This document shows positions 57,071 to 64,000 of a DNA stretch of 64,000 nucleotides, one piece after another. Position 1 is the first letter of the stretch; each line of letters begins with the position of its first letter. The stretch lies in contig MU404091.1 of NCBI GenBank assembly GCA_022695795.1, positions 186,001-250,000 of the forward strand, given 5' to 3'. The position numbers and the translations under genes are program-made. A model generated the notes under the pieces. It did no database searches. It saw only the letters and a program-made list of their open reading frames with translations, and was not told the DNA's origin. Origin of the DNA: Biscogniauxia marginata (lineage: Eukaryota; Ascomycota; Sordariomycetes; Xylariales; Xylariaceae).

Positions 57071-57740
57071 TGAACAATTGACCCTCATTTCTCTCAGCCT
57101 CTCAACTTAATTACGACGTGAGGACAATTCCCCACATACAGGGGAGTGGATGGATGGATGGATGAATAAATGAATGTGAACGCGCGCGCATGCAAAGACC
57201 ATGTCACCAATCTTGTCGGCCATCTCTTCTGGCCCTTGCGATCAACTCACTCTTTGGGGCTTAGACCTCACTTCATGACGCCGTAAGAGGCAATGAGGAA
57301 CCAAAGCAAGTTTGTGGGGATGTTTGTACGTGAAGACTCTGTTTAGAGTATGTATGTACCTTACGTAACTTGGCTTAGTGTAGTTTAATTCACCGGTGAG
57401 GTTGTACTGGTTTGCACTTGGGGTGAGAGTATAGTTGCATCAACCTTGGGCTGGCTGCAGCAAATACCAGCCAGCCAGCCTATCCGGGCCTGGAGTCAAC
57501 TCTACTATATCTGCAACTGTGCAACCTGTATGTTTAATAAGCATCTATGATACAATGGACAAGGTTGACTGGAAAGAATATGTCAGACTTTGCCACATTG
57601 CCATTGTCGGGTGGAAAGCTAGGGCATGAAGGTCCAGGGTGTTTGTCGTAGGTTCAAGATAGAGTCGCATTGCATTAGGGTTGCCAGCACCACCTTAATC
57701 ATGAGGTAGGTATATGTGTAGCCCCTAAAAACTACCTTAT

Positions 57741-57759
57741 GTAGGTAGGTAGGTAGGTA
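57741..57759 (+). repeat. GTAG tetranucleotide array
   Basis: Nearly five tandem GTAG units in the gene-poor region. Confidence 0.8.
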
Positions 57760-59944
57760 TGTAGTAGTGTAGGTAATTGAGTCTTTTTCTCTTCCTCTTC
57801 CCCCCGCTTCGTGGTTTTAACAGTAGCTTATTAGTCCAGTCCAGTCCGGTCCAATGCTGAGGGTGCCTTGGAGGGGATGGGATTGGTACATGCAATAGCG
57901 GGGGCTCATAGTGTGGGTGGGTCCTCTAGTGTAAGTTAGCTCCCTGCAGCCGGCTATTTATAGATCTATCAATCCAGACTTCGGTGGGGATGACTTGGGC
58001 CCACATGCAGTCAAATAAGCAGAGCGCAACGTCATGGCCGAATGCTTTGCACCGGCACTACTTTTTCTTATTACAACCTCAGCTTCCGGAAACGGCCCGC
58101 ACATCACAACCTCTACCTACTCATTAGTTTACTATCTATTATCGTGAAGAGCATGTCTTTGCCACTTCGGGCCTTTGCCGGTCCGCCGGTGGTAAAGAAA
58201 AATAAAGCCCACATGCTATAAGACGATTACAACCGGCCAAGCCAGCGAGGGCTGAGCCCCGGGAAGGGGCACGCACCATACACTACAACCTCTTCACTGA
58301 TTATGATTGATCATTCCCCGTTTCTGCCTCGGCCAAGTAACCACTGTTACATGGTAATGTCCAAAATAGTTGACGATACGCGACCTGCTCCCACACAGCT
58401 CACTTATATGGGGATATAATACAGACGTATACAGAATATGTACCTGGAATGCGGTCATCGGCGTATTACATCGCATCCAAGATACTAAAATAATTACTCA
58501 AAACACTCAAGTCCTTGAAACACCGCATAGCTGAGACACATGACCAAGATAATTTCAGTCCAATAGAAGCATGACATCTACCTTCTCGGGCATCATTAGA
58601 TTTCCTCTGCAATGCTGCGAATCGGTAAATGAAGACGGTTAACCAACTGGTTTTCAAAGTTCTCGTTACATATTTAACCCCCACTCATGCTTAACTGGTT
58701 TACCTGCCCTCTCACCCTAAGACTCGCTGGCGTCTTCCAAAAAGCTTCAGGGGCCGTACTAGGAGCTCTTCTAGACTTGCCGATGGCTAGCCGTTGTAGA
58801 CAGGCTCATTAAACATGAATTGCCTATACAGAGGTATCAAATAGGTTAACAAGGATGTGCTCCATCGCCGGCGATGTTAATAAGCCCATCTGTGCCTATG
58901 TCGAACCCGCTCCCTGAGTTGGTGGAGTCCACCAGAGGTAAATTCAAGTAGCACTATCAGATATAAAGCGACGGCTACTGCACAGTCTCCGGCAGTTGAT
59001 GTATACCGATGATAATTGAGTACTTACGTTCAGCTGTTTACAAGAACTATGGTCCGATACCCCATAGTTCTCACAGACCACCGAAAGACGGAGAGGTAAT
59101 GCTACTTACATTAGGGAGCGTCTATACATAACCTAGGTTCTGTCGTTGATCATGCCCCCATGCGTAAATCTACTATATTTTCGCATGGTACCAAAATCAG
59201 AGTCCATAGATGGCCCTAAAACTACTTAGAAGTGACCCAGTTGGTATTGTGTTGCGTTTGAGGGTCCTACTACCAGTAAACATACGCAAGGGCGTCAACT
59301 TTATTATCACTTACCCCAGAGCCGCTTAAAAGTAGAACTACTCAGGATAGCCTCTAGGTGGGAATTTTTCTGCTCATACGACAGTTGTCCCGGAATTTGG
59401 CTGTATCAAAGAATCATGAAAGGAGTTAGGAGACCATTAGCCATCTTCCGACATCCAGATCTAAAAATATCTTGCCCCTCAAGATTGAATACAAGAGATT
59501 ACGCCGTCGATATCCCAGCGGCGAAAACGTCTACTCGTCTATTCGAAGGGGCCGAGACCAGCTCTTCAACGACGTAATGTATCATAGGATTGCCTACCTA
59601 GTTGGATTCATGCATTGGTACAGGAGTCGTGCGATGTTGGACTAACTATAGCCAGGACGACGAAAGAGCACCCCTATGCGGTCCGCAACTAAAGAGAGAA
59701 AGAGGAGAGGGAGAGAAACGCACACAGCCTCAGCAACGCAGCAGGCTAGGGCAGGCGAAATGCCGAAAGCCTACATATACCCCTTATTAGGCCGGCCGGG
59801 GAGCTGAAGAAGAACTGCTGTCGATCATGCGAGGGCGCCTCGTGTCGCGAGCAACGTGGCAGAGATGCAACTATTCTCCAAGAGTCGTATCCCGAAGACG
59901 ACCGCCAGCTTCGGCTTCGCCCCTATATGCAGATCCCCGGGTAT

Positions 59945-59968
59945 GTAGGTAGGTAGGTAGGTAGGTAG
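59945..59968 (+). repeat. GTAG tetranucleotide array
   Basis: Six perfect GTAG units, the longest such array in the window. Confidence 0.85.
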
Positions 59969-62900
59969 ATATGTATTTGTTCACCGCCGATGAGGCTTTC
60001 ATCCGCGCGACGAGAAATCTCGGAAAGAATCTCCAAGGCTATGTGTATGTAGCGCGCAATCTTGGTTTTTATTCCCCTCTCGGATGCATGACTGGCGTTT
60101 TTGCACTGCCACGGTTATATATATGTAGATATATATGTCCGGATAGCGGTGAGTCTGGGTTGTCGTTGCGATAATAGGGGAGGGGTGGGTTAACTGCTTT
60201 AGACCTCAAACCAAAAAAGATCACCACGACACGTCATATTAAGCAACCATCTGGTTCACAGTTTATGGTTCGGGTTGTGGTGAATGCAGATTATTCCAAG
60301 GGGCAGTATTGGAGTCTGTAAATTGGGTTCGTCAGATCAGGTTTTACCAGTTCTCAGCCCCTAATAAGTCGGGGGCCAAAAGGCATGATTGGGCAATGAT
60401 ACCATAAAACTGTGACAAGCCTAATTGAGTCTTATCATGTTCCTAGTATCAAGCTACCTCGGAAGACTCCTTGGCAAGTTTCCTTCTAAACCATAAGGCT
60501 GGTTCCAGAACTCCGTAGGAAGTCAGGGGAGACCAACTTGCTAGACAGGATAAGGTCTCAGCGACATGGTGAAATGTGGACGGTACAAATGAACGGAATT
60601 TCTAATTGAAACAGATGCCGCTAAGTAACAAGAAACATCCTCGTAAAAAGCTCGGTTTAGTATTTCTGGGGACGGGGGGATTGCACAATGATGGGCGTGG
60701 AGTGTCGTTGGCACCTGCAGAATCGGCATTCGTATTACTCACGCCTTGGACTCGTAGATCTTACCGGTCCAGTGATCTTCATGGAAATTTCCATAACAAG
60801 CAGAAATTCATCTACGTTCTCTGAGGCGCAATTTAAGTAGATACGAGATTTCATCTAGTACCGGCGCAAGAATGACTATTTCCTGCTCCCTTTCCTTTCT
60901 TCTCGCAGTCCATTTAAATCACATAGCAATGCTGTATAACAGTATCGACTTATCATGGCGTCTCTGAAGATGCAAAACATAATGGAAAATAAGCTAAGTT
61001 AGTTCAACACTGCTATTCGTCAAGAATTGGGCGAGTTCTATTCGTAGTAGGGCTCGAAAACGCGAGATCCTCAAGTTTGAAGAGACAAAGTGTCGACTAG
61101 ACAAGACCTTATGACCCAACCTTTATAGGAATCCCTTATACAATTATTACTCCATTGCCTGATTCATGCTAATACGATACCTCAGCAACCCCGTTGAAGA
61201 GCATAGCTCCATCCAGCTTCCTGTGGAAGACTCTAGCCCCAGCATCTAGATCCGCGCAGTACTAGATACATATGATCCAGGCCTGCGCTGTCGTGCCTCC
61301 AGATTGTTATCAAGTCGAACTTAGCTAGTATATGGATAACGAAAGGAAGTAACTCCTTTGGAAAGATCACCACGGTCTAATAGCGAGTTCGGAGGCAAGT
61401 TGAGATCAGCTGATAGTAATCCGAGGGCACACAGTTCTCATTATTTCAGGGTAATCCTTCGGATTCTATATTCTACTGCCATTCCTTTATCACGATCACA
61501 GCCCTTGATTTTGAATAGCAAAAGAAGCCAATTGGACAGAGAGCATCGAGCTCTCAACAGGAATATGTTTGGCTAGAGAAGATCAAATTTAGGTTTACTG
61601 CGAAACTGGGCGGCTCTGAGGATCGATCTTGGCTCCGCAGTTATGAGTATTGTTAGCTCTGCTATCTTTATTGTATGGCCTAGGAGACCCCAAGGTATTA
61701 TATCATGATCAGGCTTAATAAATTGATTATTGGAGTCTCTTTACACCAAGGATATACTCGAGCCTGTCATTGACAGGGTTGAATGTAAACTTGACTATAG
61801 CAATTATCAAGGCCACCTCATTGTACCAGGGACTTGGGAACACAAGCTAAAGTCTAGGTGTCACTATACATCATCGTGTTGCAATGGGAACGAACGTAAT
61901 TCTCTGCGTAGTATCTGAGCGGAGATATCGGGTGATTTTGAGAGCAAGCCATCTTCACCATCAATAAATCAAGATACAGGCCAAACTTACACAATATCAT
62001 GGCTCCAAATAGGGCATCGGATCAAGCATGATAGGTGTATCACGGCATCGAAAGTTTGGCGCCATAATGTTGTTATGCTGCGTTAGTGGCAATGGCCTAC
62101 GAGACAAGTCAATGTACTAGAAACTCTTGATTGTCGGTCTATCATGACAAGCAGCCACGTGTGCCTAGAAGCGCCACAGGGTGCTCACACGTTTCCCTTG
62201 TGTGAAGTTGCTCGAGTACTCCCGGGAAATCCCGGGGCACGTAACTGGTTGTGAATAGACCACAGGCCGCGCTAATGCCTGCGCAGGCCATCCATCAAGG
62301 AGCAATGCTAGCCATACAAAGCTGTGCAACAACCCTAATTAGGCGAAGCTCAGAGCTGCGGTGAAGAACCGTGCGTGGCTGGCTCCAGTAATGTCTAGCC
62401 TCGTGCTTAGTGACTGTTCGTTTGTGGTAACAGCCGAAAAGGAGGTGAAGGCAAAGGCTACCTGGGCCTTGAAGACCTCAATTGACACTACCTTCACGAA
62501 TCCAGAGAAGTTTTGAACGGGGACTTCAAGCAATGCTGAGGCGCATAAATGATAAACAGCTGCATGAGGGTGAGCATCATCGACGGGCTGGCCGCATGGA
62601 TCCCACATGAGATACCCCGTAGCTCCCGGACCCGGCGGGATCGGAGTGGAGCGGGCGGTACCGAATATTTATGGAACTGTCACTGATAGGTAAATAGGTG
62701 CGCAGCTTAGCAAACATGGATGTTTAGGTCCTGGGAAGCAATCTCTAGCAGCGGCTTGCCGAGCTTGTGCCACTTTGAAGTAGGAACGAAAAGCAACTGA
62801 CCGCTTCGAGACATAGGCCGGGCCTAGTACCCTGTGGGAGTTCGGAGGATTCTACTATCCATTGGTGGTTCAGCTCTAGCCAAACAATATCCACTCATTT

Positions 62901-63772
62901 TGGTCACTGTCTTGTCTGGTCCTCTGTTACGCCGCGAAAATTTTGCTTCGGAGTCGTCTGAAAGAGCTCATGTCGCATTATCGCGGCCAAGGCGACCATC
63001 CGAGAGACATGGGCTATCATCGTGGATGAGGAAAACAAAGAAATCGACGGAAATATTGTATAAGAATTTCCATACCTAGAGCTTATGGAAAACAGATTTT
63101 GGACTCATTTCGGTGGTAAAGGATATAGCCAGGTCCTTCTATATTGGCTTTCCTGAATGACCTCGTGATCAGGAGTAAAATAACGGAACCCCGCTCATAT
63201 TGTAGTCGAGCAGAGAATAGCAGGATTCCGCCTGGTCAATCCATAATAGCCAAGTCTAGAATGATCTCTGTTGATGGCTTGGGATATCGGCCTGTCCATA
63301 CGGCCTATTTGATTCGTGTTTTCGGGATGGAACTTATCGTCTTCGGGTATCATGATTAATGACTGGATCAAATCCTAGATAATGATTCAACGGGCCCTCC
63401 CTGAGTTACAGTAGATGGGTTTGGCTGGCCTTGACTGCTCTCCTTTAGCATAGGAGACCATTACGAGGGGCTACTACACCATTTTAATATGGAGAGAGGT
63501 ACACAGACGAAAGATGCTTGGCTGGGGAACATCGGTTACCTGCATATCAGAGCTCGTGGGTTGTTGATACTAGACTTTTTGTTCAAGGCGAAACGGGTTG
63601 CTAGTCTTGTGTATCGTTTGTTGTTGTAGTATACCGATGGTTTAACCTAGAGAGGTGTGAAAGAGTTGGGGTGTAATTCATGTGATAGAACAGAATGAGG
63701 TAAGTCTAGCTCAATAACTGATTGCCTGTTTGCCAAAAGGCGGACGTACTGGGGGCTGGCTCCTTCCATTCA

Positions 63773-63780
63773 CTATAAAG
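63773..63780 (+). promoter_or_regulatory. Possible TATA box of the last gene
   Basis: CTATAAAG lies 152 bases before the ATG at 63932, a plausible distance for a fungal TATA box plus a short leader. A single weak motif. Confidence 0.35.
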
Positions 63781-63931
63781 GTGACATCTTCTACTCGTTG
63801 GCCGCCGTCACGATAAGTACGATAGAAAAGTATACTTCAAGTTCTCTCGAAATACAACCCCTAATCTCCCAACAGTCTACAAAAGGACCCCTATACAGAA
63901 TCCCTTCATTCAGTTCTCAGATCAATCACTC

Positions 63932-64000
63932 ATGATGAAACTCTTGCTTAGTGCCAGCCTACTCCTACGACTGGCAGGATGCATATATGTACCTGCGTCC
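63932..64000 (+). CDS. Secreted protein, 5' end only
   Basis: Only the first 23 codons are in the window: MMKLLLSASLLLRLAGCIYV, then PAS. A short positive start, a leucine-rich core and a small-residue end (LAG-C) make a standard signal peptide. There is a TATA-like box 152 bases upstream. The gene runs off the edge, so the product cannot be named; a cell-wall enzyme or a small secreted protein are both possible. Its place beside the gene-poor region is noted. Confidence 0.6.
   Translation, partial: MMKLLLSASLLLRLAGCIYVPAS

Larger units (their letters stand above)
55764..63931. other. 8-kb gene-poor region
   Basis: No frame here matches a protein I know. The part up to about 56.1 kb is leader of the Gln-rich gene. 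A block at 56690-57070 is about 70% A+T and rich in TpA, as in RIP-mutated DNA. ACCTAGGT occurs at 56626 and 59131, and GTAG arrays at 57741 and 59945. Two short open stretches of more even composition lie on the minus strand at 62339-62608 and 62712-62814. No terminal repeats or transposase motifs were found by eye. Confidence 0.5.

Noticed and set aside
1..64000. tRNA, 5S rRNA, CRISPR or bacterial-type elements
   Set aside because: I looked for B-box (GGTTCGA) strings and 5S-like sequence and found none in a convincing context; CRISPR and ribosome-binding sites are not expected in a fungal nuclear genome.

Overview
This is a nuclear genomic window from a filamentous ascomycete. Most genes carry short GT-AG introns of about 45-190 bases, with recognisable fungal branch sites. 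The gene set includes families typical of Pezizomycotina (a GH131 glucanase, DUF7137-like and DUF7702-like proteins, fungal F-box proteins) and a complex I assembly factor, which budding yeasts lack. A Sordariomycete, possibly in Xylariales, is my best guess; the order is an inference without alignment support.

Layout: (1) 1-4.6 kb: the 3' part of a secreted GH131 glucanase and a cell-surface DUF7137-like protein. (2) 4.6-17.7 kb: mostly housekeeping genes: a CDK11-like kinase, NDUFAF7, PTM1, the U-box cyclophilin PPIL2, a seven-TM DUF7702-like protein and KTI12. (3) 18.4-20.0 kb: an F-box gene whose frame is intact except for two in-frame TAG codons. (4) 20.9-33.0 kb: an acyl-CoA synthetase, APC4, delta-COP (RET2) and an unrecognised, very acidic nuclear-type protein. 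(5) 35.6-55.8 kb: a NIPA-type Mg transporter, ribosomal protein uS3, the myotubularin YMR1, cytosolic PheRS beta (FRS1), the PP2A scaffold TPD3, the eEF1A methyltransferase EFM4 and a large Gln-rich protein. (6) 55.8-63.9 kb: about 8 kb with no recognisable gene, partly TA-rich, ending at the signal peptide of a secreted protein cut by the window edge.

The genes do not form a pathway or a biosynthetic cluster. They are neighbouring core functions: translation (uS3, FRS1, EFM4, KTI12 for tRNA wobble modification), vesicle traffic (RET2, PTM1, YMR1), cell cycle and phosphorylation (APC4, TPD3, CDK11-like), splicing (PPIL2) and mitochondria (NDUFAF7). Several are divergent pairs sharing one upstream region.

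The item most worth following up is the F-box gene at 18412-20043. Both interruptions are TAG. This fits a young pseudogene, a C-to-T (RIP-like) change, or the stage-specific A-to-I mRNA editing known in Sordariomycetes, which turns UAG into UGG. Other points of interest are coding first exons of only 3 and 6 bases in RET2 and KTI12, a strong excess of the palindrome ACCTAGGT between genes, low-complexity insertions inside conserved enzyme domains, and the acidic and Gln-rich orphan proteins. Exon borders were placed by reading splice signals and checking frame by hand, not by alignment to transcripts.
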